From Clostridiales bacterium (lineage in GTDB: Bacteria > Bacillota > Clostridia > Oscillospirales > Oscillospiraceae): 61,040 bases of DNA. Made by a program: the position numbers and the translations under genes. This document shows positions 39,758-49,259 of the stretch, one piece after another; within the stretch, counting starts at the first letter, position 1, and each line of letters begins with the position of its first letter. The notes beneath the pieces were generated by a model. It made no database searches. It was not told where the DNA came from and saw only the letters and a program-made list of their open reading frames with translations. The stretch lies in assembly GCA_019420945.1 (NCBI GenBank), contig JAHZGF010000024.1, positions 1 to 61,040 on the forward strand. The letters are read 5' to 3'.

Positions 39758-40630
39758 ATGAAACTGAAACTTGAAAACATTACAAAATTTTATGGAAAAT
39801 ATCCCGCTCTTCAAAATGTTTCTGCTACTCTGACAGAAGGTGTCTACGGCCTGCTGGGGCCAAACGGAGCCGGTAAAACAACGCTAATTAACATTTTAAT
39901 TGGGATACTGCCTGCCAGTGGTGGCGTGATCTATCTGGATGGTGAAAACACCGTCCAGATGGGCGGGCGCTACTTCGACCGGATTGGCTATATGCCCCAG
40001 TACCCTCAGTTCTATGCAAATTTTACCGTACAGGAATTTTTGAACTATATGTGCCAAGTAAAAGGGGTAGCGAACGCAAAAGAGAGCATCGACGCGGCAC
40101 TGGTTTTCGTCAATCTGGAGGAAAACCGCAGCAAGCGGATCGGGGCGCTGTCCGGTGGGATGCGACAGCGGCTGGGGATTGCCCAGGCTATCCTGAACGA
40201 CCCCAAACTGCTGGTGCTGGACGAGCCGACGGCAGGCCTTGACCCAGGCGAGAGAATCCGTTTTCGCAATCTTATTTCCCGTTTAGCCAATGGCCGCATT
40301 ATTCTCCTTGCAACACACATTGTCTCCGATGTGGAATATATCGCCAAAGAAATCCTCCTGCTTCGGAGGGGGACATTGGTCATGCAGGGAACGCCCCAGG
40401 AACTGGAACAGAGTATCCAGGGGAAGGTGTGGGAAGTGTCGGTCAACGAGGCGGATATGGCTCTGATGGTGGACACTTACTGCGTGAGCAATATCAAGCA
40501 GCAGGATGGCTCCTATCTGCTGCGCATCGTGGATGACGGGAAACCGCTCCGAGGCGCAAAGCCGGTATCCCCAAATCTGGACGACCTGTTTCTGCACACC
40601 TTTTTCCAGCCAAGCGAGGGACAAACATGA
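39758..40630 (+). CDS. ABC transporter ATP-binding protein (exporter type)
   Basis: 290 residues. Walker A GPNGAGKT (about 34-41), signature LSGGMRQR, Walker B KLLVLDEPTAGLDPGERI and H-loop LLATHIVSDVEYI. It is close to the CcmA/BcrA-type ATPases of antimicrobial-peptide and bacitracin-like exporters. The C-terminal 70 residues are the usual accessory domain. It overlaps the permease start by four bases. It should power the two permeases that follow. Confidence 0.94.
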   Translation: MKLKLENITKFYGKYPALQNVSATLTEGVYGLLGPNGAGKTTLINILIGILPASGGVIYLDGENTVQMGGRYFDRIGYMPQYPQFYANFTVQEFLNYMCQVKGVANAKESIDAALVFVNLEENRSKRIGALSGGMRQRLGIAQAILNDPKLLVLDEPTAGLDPGERIRFRNLISRLANGRIILLATHIVSDVEYIAKEILLLRRGTLVMQGTPQELEQSIQGKVWEVSVNEADMALMVDTYCVSNIKQQDGSYLLRIVDDGKPLRGAKPVSPNLDDLFLHTFFQPSEGQT

Positions 40631-41817
40631 ACTTTCTCTATTTGGAGGCCAGAAAAGGCATCCTGCGGCGCTATACACTGATTGCACTGGCGCTGTTCCT
40701 GTGCCTGAATACGGTCAAAATTATTGCAGACTATCACACCGGCGAGATACGGCCCGTTGCGGCCAATACAAGCGGAATGCAGGCAGGCTACGACACCATC
40801 TATGAGCGGATCAAAGGCCCCATTACAGAGGAAACCGTACGCTTCCTCACGTCAGAGTACCAGCGGTTGGACGCTTTGACGGCAGATGGAACATATAGCC
40901 GGGAGCCGCAGGAGGGGACTTACAGCGGCTATATCTTCGGCGACTACTATCTGCTCCACAGTTACTTCTATCCCCACATGGAGTACAGTGTCAAATATTC
41001 CTCTGATATGGAGGAAATTCTGGCCCAGGCGAAAGAAAATATGACTTTCTATCGAGAGAGCGGTAACACAGCGGGAGCGGCAGAAAATGCCTACATTCTC
41101 CATCACTATGCAGGCCGAACGATCCCTGCGTTTTATCTGTATGACGGCTGGGAAGCTCTGCTGTCCTATGACTTTTCCGATCTACTGATCCTGCTTTTAC
41201 TCATTTTGGCGGTAGCGCCCGCATTCACCCGGGAGAAGGAAAACGGGATGACCTTGATTCTGTCCTCCTGCAAACGAGGCAGATGGCCTCTGCTTATTTC
41301 CAAATGCGGCGCTGGAGTGATATTTGCATGGATACTGACGATTCTGTTCGCCTTGTTAAACCTGCTGGTATTTGGGCTTTTGTGTGGCTTTGAAGGCTGG
41401 TCCAGCCCGCTCTATGCCATCGAGAGTTATCAGTATACGCCATTCTCCGGCTCCATTTTGCTGTTCTATGGGTTGATAAGCGGGTTGAAGGCCATCGGTT
41501 TCAGCGTGACAGCACTTTTGCTGATTTTCCTGTCCGCCTGTTTCCAAAAATCACTCTATCTCTGCCTGATAGGATTGGGGCTTGGCGTGGTATTAAACTA
41601 CTGCACTGGTTGGGCGCTCTCCCCCGTGTGGTGGAAACAGGCCCTCTCCTGCATCAGCCCATTCACCTTGACCAGCGGCAGTAAACTGCTGGAAAGCCTG
41701 TCCGGGGTGAGCATCGGCGGGATATATCTGCTCCGACTTTTTGTGGTTCTGATCGTTCAAGCTGTAATCGCGTGTCTGCTGGTCATAGCAATCAGGAGGA
41801 AATCATGCTGCAAGTAG
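40627..41817 (+). CDS. ABC transporter permease (ABC-2-like)
   Basis: 396 residues. One N-terminal membrane helix (RYTLIALALFLCLNTVKIIADY), a long outside domain (about 30-175), then five or more helices (LLILLLLILAVAPAFTREKENGMTLILSSCKRG is a typical ABC-2 element after the second helix). Overlaps the ATPase gene by 4 bases and the next permease by 13 bases. Probably forms the channel as a heterodimer with the next protein. Confidence 0.85.
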   Translation: MNFLYLEARKGILRRYTLIALALFLCLNTVKIIADYHTGEIRPVAANTSGMQAGYDTIYERIKGPITEETVRFLTSEYQRLDALTADGTYSREPQEGTYSGYIFGDYYLLHSYFYPHMEYSVKYSSDMEEILAQAKENMTFYRESGNTAGAAENAYILHHYAGRTIPAFYLYDGWEALLSYDFSDLLILLLLILAVAPAFTREKENGMTLILSSCKRGRWPLLISKCGAGVIFAWILTILFALLNLLVFGLLCGFEGWSSPLYAIESYQYTPFSGSILLFYGLISGLKAIGFSVTALLLIFLSACFQKSLYLCLIGLGLGVVLNYCTGWALSPVWWKQALSCISPFTLTSGSKLLESLSGVSIGGIYLLRLFVVLIVQAVIACLLVIAIRRKSCCK

Positions 41818-43382
41818 AATTAAAGAAGATATTATTTCATCATAAAGGGCTTTTGCTTCTTCTGATTGCTCTGGCGGCTTATGCAGTCTTTTGCGTCGGC
41901 AGCGGCTACGACAGCAGTTATGTGATTGATCGGAACGAAGATACCTACCTGACCTACATGGAACGCTGGCAAGGTGAGATAACAGAGGAAAAGGCGCAGG
42001 AGATGGAGGCGGAGTACGCAGAAGCCACCCGCTCCGATGATGGCAGGAAGGCCGCCTTTTTAACCATCTACAACCAGTATTACTACGCAAAAGAGGACCC
42101 CGCCCATCGTTTCCTGATGGATGAGCGAGGATGGGACACATTGCTGACCCGCGATGGCGTGAATGTAATCCTGTTACTATTTCTGCTGGCGCTCTGTGTT
42201 CCGGTGTTCTGCGGGGAGTACCAGTGCGGGATGGCGCAGATCCTCCGCTCTTGCAGAAATGGCCGAGGGCGGTTGGCTGGGATCAAATTATGCGTAATGG
42301 CGGCTCTGGCGGTTCTGGCGACGGTGCTGTTTCAGTTGGTGCAGTTTGTTGTTGTCGCCTTGTCGGTCGGCCTGGATGGAGCCTCCTATCCGCTGCAAAG
42401 CCTGTCCTTTTTTGAACATTCGCCCTACCTTATTTCCGTTGGGCAGGCGTATGGGATCGTAGTCTTATCCAGGTGCTTGGGGGCTGCTTGGTTTGCTATC
42501 CTGATTGCCCTTCTCTCCATCCTGTTCCGGCAGACGGTGCTGACTACATTTTCCGGCATCGCGGTTTCTATTCTGCCACATTTGATCGGCGGCAGCTTTC
42601 TCAAATATGTCCTTCCGCTCCCGGCGGGTCTGCTGGCGGGAACCGGCTATGTGTGGGGGACACTTACAGAAGTTGGATATGACGAGGACTGGAACTTGAT
42701 TGATATAGTAACCTTTCCGGGTATCACGCCGGAGCAGTTTGGACTTTTGGCGATTCTGTCCTTGGCTATCGTCTGTCTGATGGTGTGGCTTTGTCTCAGG
42801 TTTTATGTCGGCAGGCGGAAGGCCATTTCTACTCGCCCTCTCCTGACAGCGGTATTGATACTCTGTATGACCGTTTCATTGAGTGGCTGCGGGCACAGCA
42901 ATTCCAGTGAGATTACGCATGATTTTCTGGCCGATGCGTCCAAGGGAGAAAACAGGGCCTACACGGTAGAGCTTGATATGGTGGAGAACACAATCACCGC
43001 GACCAGCAAGGCCACAGGCGAGGCTATCCTGCTGACCCGTGATCCCTTTGGACAATCCGGGGCTATCTCCAGCATCTATGTTGACGAGGATGCCTGTTAT
43101 TATGCCTCCAGCGGCGAGGTGGGGGATGGCTTTCAGATTTACCGAATCGATTTAAAGGATTTTTCCACACGGCTTTACTTCAGCACCGGCTCTGATAACA
43201 CGGCAACCTTTTGGGGGCTGTTTGACCATGAACCGACGGTGGATGAACTGCTGGAAGATGTAGGCTCCATTACATCCTTTGTGGTAGATGGAAGTTATAT
43301 CTATTATCTGCAAGGCGGGCGGCTCTATAAGGTATTCCGGTGGACAGGATGGGAAACAGTGGAGGTCGAAAACACAGCATAA
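41805..43382 (+). CDS. ABC transporter permease fused to a lipoprotein-like domain
   Basis: 525 residues. Residues 1-345 are a permease like its neighbour (VFCGEYQCGMAQILRSCRNGRGRLAGIKL after the second helix). Residues about 350-372 read ISTRPLLTAVLILCMTVSLSGC, which looks like a complete signal peptide with lipobox LSGC lying inside the protein. It is followed by a beta-propeller-like domain (YYASSGEVGDGFQIYRIDLKDFSTRLYFSTGSDNTAT). The internal signal suggests fusion of a permease gene with a downstream lipoprotein gene. AGGAGG precedes ATG 41805. Confidence 0.85.
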   Translation: MLQVELKKILFHHKGLLLLLIALAAYAVFCVGSGYDSSYVIDRNEDTYLTYMERWQGEITEEKAQEMEAEYAEATRSDDGRKAAFLTIYNQYYYAKEDPAHRFLMDERGWDTLLTRDGVNVILLLFLLALCVPVFCGEYQCGMAQILRSCRNGRGRLAGIKLCVMAALAVLATVLFQLVQFVVVALSVGLDGASYPLQSLSFFEHSPYLISVGQAYGIVVLSRCLGAAWFAILIALLSILFRQTVLTTFSGIAVSILPHLIGGSFLKYVLPLPAGLLAGTGYVWGTLTEVGYDEDWNLIDIVTFPGITPEQFGLLAILSLAIVCLMVWLCLRFYVGRRKAISTRPLLTAVLILCMTVSLSGCGHSNSSEITHDFLADASKGENRAYTVELDMVENTITATSKATGEAILLTRDPFGQSGAISSIYVDEDACYYASSGEVGDGFQIYRIDLKDFSTRLYFSTGSDNTATFWGLFDHEPTVDELLEDVGSITSFVVDGSYIYYLQGGRLYKVFRWTGWETVEVENTA

Positions 43383-43404
43383 ATCCAAAGTATAAAGCTT
43401 TTAG

Positions 43405-43701
43405 ATGATAAGGCTTTCTTTTAAAAATGATTTATATATTTTAGATTTTCTGGGGGACAAAATCACAAAAAATGGATATTGCTTTCTGTTGCGGTTATGC
43501 TATGACATCACTGTATACCCTCCACTGGAAACTGTCCCTCGGCACTTTACGATTTGCTATCGCAACCGCTGGATGGTATACGGGACGTATGAGATGGTCA
43601 GTTACGTCCTGCATGATTGGGGCGGCGCTACGTCCACCCTGCAGTATGCAAAGCAGAAAAGGAAGAAAATCATCTCCTTTCCAACAGGGGAAGGGAGATG
43701 A
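43405..43701 (+). pseudogene. N-terminally truncated SLOG-family remnant
   Basis: The frame covers YPPLETVPRHFTICYRNRWMVYGTYEMVSYVLHDWGGATSTLQYAKQKRKKIISF, which matches the C-terminal half of SLOG/DUF1273-like proteins (RNRxMV ... GGAxxTLxYAxxxxKxIIxF). The preceding 40 residues do not resemble the family and no start with a binding site is seen, so the N-terminal Rossmann part is missing. It is probably a scar from cargo exchange next to the recombinase genes. Confidence 0.6.
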
Positions 43702-43728
43702 TTAAACCATCTGTACTGCTATTTCTGC

Positions 43729-44907
43729 TTATACCCCCACCCTCCCCTGCATTTCCGCGCTGACCTCCCGCTTCTTCTGGTCAAAGGCATGAGTATAGAT
43801 GTCCAGCGTGGTGGAAACTTGCGAATGCCCCAGCAGCCCGGACACCGTAGCCACATCCGCCCCGCCGGAGATCATCAAACTGGCCGCCGTGTGCCGCAGG
43901 CTGTGGACGTTCAAATCTAAGGGAAGTCCATGTTTCTTCAAAATCAATTTGAACCGCCAGGTGAAGGTACTGGGGGTCATGGGCAGATTTTCTCCATGGC
44001 GGCGGAAGATGTAGTCCTCCAGGGTCAGCTCTCTGCCCTCGTGCAGCTCCAACTCCCCCTGGCAGAAAGAACGGTACTCCTTCAGCAGGCTGGCCATCTC
44101 CAGGGAGAAGTAGACATACCGTTCCCCGGCGGATGTCTTTGGCTCCTTTACGATGATGTCCTCTCCCGTGACCTTCACCACGTTGCGGCAGATGTGGATG
44201 GACTTCTCGGAAAAGTCCACGTCCTTCCATTTCAGACCACAACACTCTCCACGGCGCATTCCTGTGGCGATGATAAGCTTGAAGTAGGTTTCGTACCTAA
44301 TGCTCTCCTCCTCCAGCGCGGCGATTAGCTGCTTGGTGGTTTCCTCATCCGCCACATTGCGCTTCTGTTTCTTCTTGCCAGCGTATTTGTAGGTGCGCCA
44401 AGCCGGATTCTGCGACAAAAAACCGCCCTCCATGGCATCGGAGAGGATTCCACACAGGCAGGCGTGGACTCCCTCAACGGTGCTCTCGGAGAGCGGTTTT
44501 CCCGTCACAGAGTTCTTTTGCTTCCGCAAGGTTGCGTAGAGATTGCGGAAGTGCTCAGGCTTTAGTTCGGTGAGTTTGTAGCTGCCCAGGGATGGCAGGA
44601 ACCTATCAATGTCCTGCTTGTCCCGGGCCAGGGTGGACTTGGCCAGCTTGCCGGGAGCGATGTGGGCCAGCCAGTAGGCGGTGTACGCCGCCAGGGTGAT
44701 GGACTTGTCCACCGGCAACGGCTCATTCTTACACTCACGCTCAAAGAGTGCAGCCTCCTCCTCCAACCATTTTTCCTTGGCCTTGGGTGTCAGGCCCTCC
44801 GGCGGGTGGACGGTCTTTTGCTGGGGCTTGCGGCGGTGGCCCTCCGGGTCGTAGCCCATGGACACCACCAGCAGGTAGCTGTTTCCCCGTTTGCGAATGC
44901 TTGCCAT
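43729..44907 (-). CDS. Tyrosine recombinase A of element 1
   Basis: 392 residues. N-terminal AP2-like/SAM-like arm and core-binding domains (MASIRKRGNSYLLVVSMGYDPEGHRRKP; SITLAAYTAYWLAHIAPGKLAKSTLARDKQDIDRFL), catalytic domain with Arg in GMRRGECCGLKW, HSLRHTAASL, LLGHSQVSTTLDIYTHAF (His and the Tyr nucleophile). Start ATG 44907 with AGAGG upstream. The second recombinase gene lies 154 bases upstream on the same strand. A close copy is at 58289-59467. Confidence 0.95.
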   Translation of the reverse strand: MASIRKRGNSYLLVVSMGYDPEGHRRKPQQKTVHPPEGLTPKAKEKWLEEEAALFERECKNEPLPVDKSITLAAYTAYWLAHIAPGKLAKSTLARDKQDIDRFLPSLGSYKLTELKPEHFRNLYATLRKQKNSVTGKPLSESTVEGVHACLCGILSDAMEGGFLSQNPAWRTYKYAGKKKQKRNVADEETTKQLIAALEEESIRYETYFKLIIATGMRRGECCGLKWKDVDFSEKSIHICRNVVKVTGEDIIVKEPKTSAGERYVYFSLEMASLLKEYRSFCQGELELHEGRELTLEDYIFRRHGENLPMTPSTFTWRFKLILKKHGLPLDLNVHSLRHTAASLMISGGADVATVSGLLGHSQVSTTLDIYTHAFDQKKREVSAEMQGRVGV

Positions 44908-45061
44908 GATAAAAACCTCTTTCCTGTTGGGATTCCTCCTGTGGAGGCAACCACACACTACTCCACGTGCGGCCGGAAGTCTAGCGGCTTTTTCACTTTC
45001 TACCCTTTGGACAAGAGAGGCGGCTTAGCTCCTCCACAAGCCCCAGCGATGTACCTGGTTT

Positions 45062-46219
45062 TCAGAACCGAAACAGGGCTTCCTCCAGCTTTTCGGCGGC
45101 CTCCTGCTTCAATTTCATCTGAGGGTGACAGTATGTGCGCTCCAGAAAAGAGGTGTCCCCGTGGCCCGCCAGCTCCGCAACTGTCTGCTTGTCCACCCCC
45201 TCGTGGAGCATGGCGGAGACGAAGTAGTGGCGCAGGGTGTGCAGATGAAAAGAAGAGGGGAAGCCCAGTTCACGGAAAATCTTTCGCAAGCGCTTGGTAA
45301 AGGTGTCCGGGTGAACCGGTTCTCCCTGGGTGTTGGCGAACAGGTAGAGACTGACCTTCCGGTGGTTCTCCCTGGCCATGCGCTTCTGGAAGCTGTACAA
45401 GTGCCACAGCGTACTGACCACATAGTAGGAGATAGTCATGGAACGGCTGCGGCCATTCTTAGTGGGCCCTTCCACCACGCCTTTCCCCGGCACCACGCTG
45501 CGGGAGCGGGAGACCACCAGGTTCCAGGTGTAGTGATCCACAAAGGAGAAGTCGCTCCACCGCAAGGCGCACAGTTCTCCCCGACGGCAGCCGGTGTAGA
45601 TCGCCAGGACGTAGAAGGCGTGGTAGAGGATGTGCTCCTCAGACAAAGCGTTGAGGAAGTACTGGGCCTGCTCGTCTGTGGGGATGAACTGTTCCCTTCG
45701 CTCCGTGTCCGGTAGGTCAATCATCCGGGCAGGATTGCGCTGGATAATCTCGTTTCTTTTGGCATCGCTGAGCACAGCAGACACCACGGTCAGGTATTTC
45801 TGCACGGTGGCTTCCTGGATGGGCCTGCCCTGGTGGGTTCTCTTTCTCAACTCAATCAGAAGATTCTCCAGGGCCATAGGCCGCAGCTCCCCCAGCTTGA
45901 TGGCGCCGATGTAGGGATACACCCGCTCCAGCATCCGCCGGTAGCTGGCCAGGGTGCCGGGGGCATACTTCACCTGCCGCTCCAGCCACCGGGTGGCGTA
46001 AGCTTCAAAGGTGGTGTCCCTGTCCTCAGCGAAACCGGATTTCACTAGGCGCTCCAGTTCCTCGGCCTCGTGGGCAACGTACTGGGAGATGCCCCGGGGC
46101 TTCACCGAATCCGGCACGGTGATGGTCTTAGCCTTGCAGATTTTCTTGCCGTTAGCCCGGTAGCCGTTGCTGATGGTGATCTTAAATTTGCGGTCAGTAA
46201 GTTGTTTGATGCTTGCCAA
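45062..46219 (-). CDS. Tyrosine recombinase B of element 1
   Basis: 385 residues. Core-binding domain (FEAYATRWLERQVKYAPGTLASYRRMLERVYPYIGAIKL), catalytic Arg in TGCRRGELCALRW, HTLRHYFVS, AELAGHGDTSFLERTYCHPQMK (His, Tyr). It starts at TTG 46219 with AAAGGAGAG upstream; the second copy also starts LASIK at TTG, which supports this. Two different complete recombinases side by side suggest that both are needed, one per strand exchange or one per att type. Confidence 0.93.
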   Translation of the reverse strand: MASIKQLTDRKFKITISNGYRANGKKICKAKTITVPDSVKPRGISQYVAHEAEELERLVKSGFAEDRDTTFEAYATRWLERQVKYAPGTLASYRRMLERVYPYIGAIKLGELRPMALENLLIELRKRTHQGRPIQEATVQKYLTVVSAVLSDAKRNEIIQRNPARMIDLPDTERREQFIPTDEQAQYFLNALSEEHILYHAFYVLAIYTGCRRGELCALRWSDFSFVDHYTWNLVVSRSRSVVPGKGVVEGPTKNGRSRSMTISYYVVSTLWHLYSFQKRMARENHRKVSLYLFANTQGEPVHPDTFTKRLRKIFRELGFPSSFHLHTLRHYFVSAMLHEGVDKQTVAELAGHGDTSFLERTYCHPQMKLKQEAAEKLEEALFRF

Positions 46220-46321
46220 ATATTTCTCTCCTTTCTTCAATCTTTAGCGCGATGTTTTGCGGTTTTGCGTAAGCAAAATGGAGGTTTTTCAAACCTCCAA
46301 GCAAAACTCGGGGAGATGGCG

Positions 46322-46732
46322 TTAGCCATCTCTCTGCCATCTTAAGGCTTCCTCAAAGGAAATCATCCCGTTGGTCTTTCGAATTTCCTCAATGCATTGC
46401 CCCCGCAGGCGTGTTACATCCTGCGGGTCTACGTCACAAACAGCGGCGAGGATGTTTTCTGATACCGCCTGCTCCACCGCCATTTTGAACAGCAGCCGGC
46501 CTATGCGGTTGGCGGTTTCATCCACGATGCCTTTCACAGTAGAGGGGATAACATCAGCCAGGTAGTCCTTGTTTTTCTCACTGGAGAGGTACCCTATGTA
46601 GAATCGCAGGGCCTTTTCCATGAACTCGCTGCGGCTGGCGCAGTTGTCGCTTTCGTAGAGGGAATCCACTTCCTCCAACAGGGAGGGGCGAATCCACAGG
46701 GCGAATTTGCGTTTCAAATCTTTTTCTGCCAT
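46322..46732 (-). CDS. Ribbon-helix-helix DNA-binding protein
   Basis: 136 residues. The N-terminus RKFALWIRPSLLEEVDSLYESDNCASRSEFMEKALRFYIGYL (about 8-50) is a ribbon-helix-helix domain; the rest is helical (GIVDETANRIGRLLFKMAVEQAVSENILAAVCDVDPQDVTRLRGQCIEEIRKTNG). ATG 46732 is preferred (GGATGAAG upstream); a start at 46744 has no binding site. It may regulate the recombinases or the replication gene, or act as an accessory DNA-bending factor. A copy begins at the right edge of the window. Confidence 0.85.
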   Translation of the reverse strand: MAEKDLKRKFALWIRPSLLEEVDSLYESDNCASRSEFMEKALRFYIGYLSSEKNKDYLADVIPSTVKGIVDETANRIGRLLFKMAVEQAVSENILAAVCDVDPQDVTRLRGQCIEEIRKTNGMISFEEALRWQRDG

Positions 46733-46752
46733 AGATTTCTTCATCCTTTCGC

Positions 46753-46950
46753 TGACCCCGGCGGTGACACCCGGAAAAATGGCTTGCCGCCGGGAAATTC
46801 TTGTTTTCTGACCCCGTCCGTGACCCCAAGGCCGCCAAACCGACCCCGGAAAACGGGAAAATTGACGCCTGGCAAAAATCCGGTCACGCTCGGCTCTGCC
46901 GGGCGAAGTGACCCGGCACGGGACGCCTCCAGCGACCCCGGGCCTTTCAC
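46753..46950 (-). repeat. GACCCC repeats upstream of the RHH gene (origin- or operator-like)
   Basis: TGACCCCG/GTGACCC-type units at 46753, 46764, 46809, 46820, 46841, 46918 and 46942, plus one inverted CGGTCACGC at 46881. They fill the gene-free gap (46733-47441) between the RHH and RepA-like genes, which is also rich in GGCC/CCGG blocks up to about 47230. They could be iterons for replication or RHH operators. Nothing coding is convincing in the gap. Confidence 0.5.
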
Positions 46951-47441
46951 CTGCTCTTTTTTCACACCTCTCACCACTTCTGGTTTTTGGGAAACCATTC
47001 GCCTGGTGGGAAGTCGAAAGCTGGCGTATTCTCCGGTTACGCTGGCGGTTGTTTTCCGGGTTGGGCCGTTTTCTTTTCTTTCTGCTAAACTGGGCTCTGT
47101 GTGGCCCAAACCGGCCCCTGACCGGGCAGGGACGGGGCGTTTCCCCACCTGGGGAAGAACCCGGCCAAAACGGGCCTCCTGGGGGCCAAACAGGGGGGTG
47201 GGTGGTTTTGTAGGGCGGCTGACTGTGGGTGGTCCCCCAGTGCCGGAAGGAACGCAAGGGACGCAAAATTCCGCTAGAGGGGGGACGGGATTGGTGTCAC
47301 TTGCCAGGGCTTTCCAAAGGGTGCAAGGAGGCAATGCGTACCAGTGTACTCTTCTGCTTACACACAATATGTAGGTGATTTGATTTTTCTAAACACAAGA
47401 TGAGGAAGTGTACTCCATGTCCGTTTGCACCCTTGCACCCT

Positions 47442-48425
47442 TCATTCTTTTCTCAGCCAATTCCACTCGTTGGCCAGGCGAACGGACTCCACATAGCCAG
47501 TTAGATTCCGCTTGGCTTCCTTAAGAGTTCGGGGAGAGATGCTGGCCTGCTCCGCCAAGCGGTACATCACTTTGGCAGGAACAACGGGGTGCTTGTCCAG
47601 GGTATCTAGGATAAGCTGCTCCGCCAACGTGAGTTTGGAATCTGGACTTCTTCCGCTCAACAGCTCGTCCGCCGTGAGGTTTTCATATCCCTTCTGCCAG
47701 TGAAGGGTGCCGTTCTCCAAAGAGAAGGCTCGGGAGGTTCCCTCCGGGGCCAGGGAGGATTTGTCGTGCACCATCACCCGGATGTTCCGGTCATTCTTGA
47801 GTCGGCCCACCAGCAGAACGCTCCGGGCTGCCGCTCGAAAGTCCATGGAGCCCAGGCCTCGCTGGGCGCTGTTGGAGGTGTGGGATTTGTTCAAGTGCCC
47901 CACCAAGACGATGGCGCAGCCGGTTTGATTGGCAACCTTGGTCAGGCCTTTCATCACGGTTCGCACTTCGTTAGCCCGGTTCATGTCCACCTTTTCTCCC
48001 AGGTACGCCTGCATGGGGTCGAGGATCATCAGTTGGGCATGGGTATCTTGGATGGCCTCCCCGATGCGGTGATCCAGCATGGAGAGAGGAAAATCCGTCT
48101 CGTCAATGGTGTAAATCTTTTGCAAGTCTGCCTTGGATTCCAGCAGCCGGGGCTTGATGGTGTCCCCTAAACCGTCCTCGGCGGTCTGGTAGAGAACGGT
48201 AAGGGGTTCGTTATTTTCTCCGCCGGGAAGGGCCTGGCCCCGGCTGCAGGCCGCCGCGATCCACAGGGCCAGGGTGGTCTTGCCCTCGGCTGGGTCGCCG
48301 TGAATGATGGACAGTTTTCCCAAGGGGATGTAGGGATACCAGAGCCAGCGCACCGGCTCCACCACAACGTCCTCCAGGGAGATGAGTTTCAGTTCGGGTT
48401 GATTCTTTGGCAAATAACTTCGCAC
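47442..48425 (-). CDS. RepA-like AAA ATPase (RecA-fold replicative helicase family)
   Basis: 327 residues. Walker A GDPAEGKTTLALWIAAACS (43-50 core), Walker B-like AQLMILDPMQAYLG, GCAIVLVGHLNKS as in RepA/RSF1010 and phage-type SF4 helicases. A C-terminal winged helix is likely (PVVPAKVMYRLAEQASISPRTLKEAKRNL). It lies upstream of the RHH and recombinase genes on the same strand. It may let the excised element replicate for a time. The start at ATG 48425 has AAAGGAGTG upstream. Confidence 0.88.
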   Translation of the reverse strand: MRSYLPKNQPELKLISLEDVVVEPVRWLWYPYIPLGKLSIIHGDPAEGKTTLALWIAAACSRGQALPGGENNEPLTVLYQTAEDGLGDTIKPRLLESKADLQKIYTIDETDFPLSMLDHRIGEAIQDTHAQLMILDPMQAYLGEKVDMNRANEVRTVMKGLTKVANQTGCAIVLVGHLNKSHTSNSAQRGLGSMDFRAAARSVLLVGRLKNDRNIRVMVHDKSSLAPEGTSRAFSLENGTLHWQKGYENLTADELLSGRSPDSKLTLAEQLILDTLDKHPVVPAKVMYRLAEQASISPRTLKEAKRNLTGYVESVRLANEWNWLRKE

Positions 48426-49191
48426 TCCTTTCGATGCTCCCAGGGAAAAGGTGGGAGCAGTGTTTTTAATTGCGGAAAGCCACTGAGTCAGTCCTCTGCA
48501 ATGGCTGAGGAAAAACTGCCCGGCGGACGGCTAAGCCGAGTTCAATTTTTCTTCCTGCAGTGGTGGAAGGGGGCCTTCTCCTCCGTGCCTTTTCATGTCT
48601 GCGAGGATACAAAAACTCCCACCTCTTTTGCAAAAGGTGGGAGTAGTATCCTAAAAGCATAAGAATGTTATAGAGAAATCATTTCCAACACCTCGCAAAT
48701 TTACCGGACAGGAAATTTTATTTCTGTCCCAAAATGTGATTTCCATTGTAGAGAGAAGTCCAAAAGAAAACAAGGGGGGCCCCTGTCACCATGACAGGGG
48801 GGTACCCCTATATGCGGGCGTGAAACGGAAATGATTCTTCTGTATCTTGTGGTTTTTGAAGAAAAAATAGGCTCTAAAGTTAAATTCCTGACGCACAAAC
48901 AAATTTGAAAATCTCAGCTCGTTTTTAGTAATTTTGCTGGTATGGATTGACGCTGGGCAGGAGATAATCCGGGTACAATGGAGAATGGAAGAGCCGGGCT
49001 CAGGCAGAAAAAAGAAAATCTCCGCCTTGAGTGAGCGGGGAAACAGGGAAAGATGGACGGCTTTGTTGGAGGGCCTTTTTCTTTTTTTGTCTTTGTTATG
49101 ACTATTTTCTAAAAGATAATTAGGAGGACACACTCTCTTCTGCTGATACATGCTCAATTTATTTACGCTGAAGCCAAAAAGACCTGTTAAG
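48426..49191. other. Gap with one terminator, no convincing gene
   Basis: About 770 bases. A minus-strand terminator lies at 48610-48643. A 21-codon minus-strand frame near 48530-48595 (MKRHGGEGPLPPLQEEKLNSA) is too short to judge. The AT-rich remainder to 49190 shows no supported gene or RNA. Confidence 0.5.
48610..48643 (-). terminator. Terminator on the minus strand upstream of the RepA-like gene
   Basis: CTCCCACCTTTTGC and AAAGAGGTGGGAG pair on the minus strand, followed by TTTTTG. It lies about 185 bases before the RepA-like start, so it may attenuate its leader. Confidence 0.6.
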
Positions 49192-49220
49192 TTGACAAAG
49201 AAGAGCGGTTATGCTACTAT
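49192..49220 (+). promoter_or_regulatory. Promoter of the toxin-antitoxin operon
   Basis: TTGACA (49192-49197), 17-base spacer, TACTAT (49215-49220), about 40 bases before GTG 49260. Confidence 0.65.
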
Positions 49221-49259
49221 AATAGTGACCGAAATATTTTAGAAAAAGGAGTGGTTTTT

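Larger units (their letters stand above)
43729..46732 (-). repeat. Recombinase/recombinase/RHH module, copy 1
   Basis: This roughly 3-kb block is repeated in the same orientation at 58289-61040 (running off the window). Protein pairs are nearly identical; DNA differs at scattered third positions. The spacer between the two recombinase genes is also conserved, including GGGATTCCTCCTGTGGAGGC and AAGTCTAGCGGCTTTTTCAC. Both copies lie in elements that carry a tRNA-Arg. Confidence 0.88.

Noticed and set aside
46733..47266. N-terminal extension of the RHH frame and overlapping plus-strand frames
   Set aside because: Low-complexity, Arg/Pro-rich translation of the GACCCC repeat region; the RHH domain starts at 46732 with a binding site.
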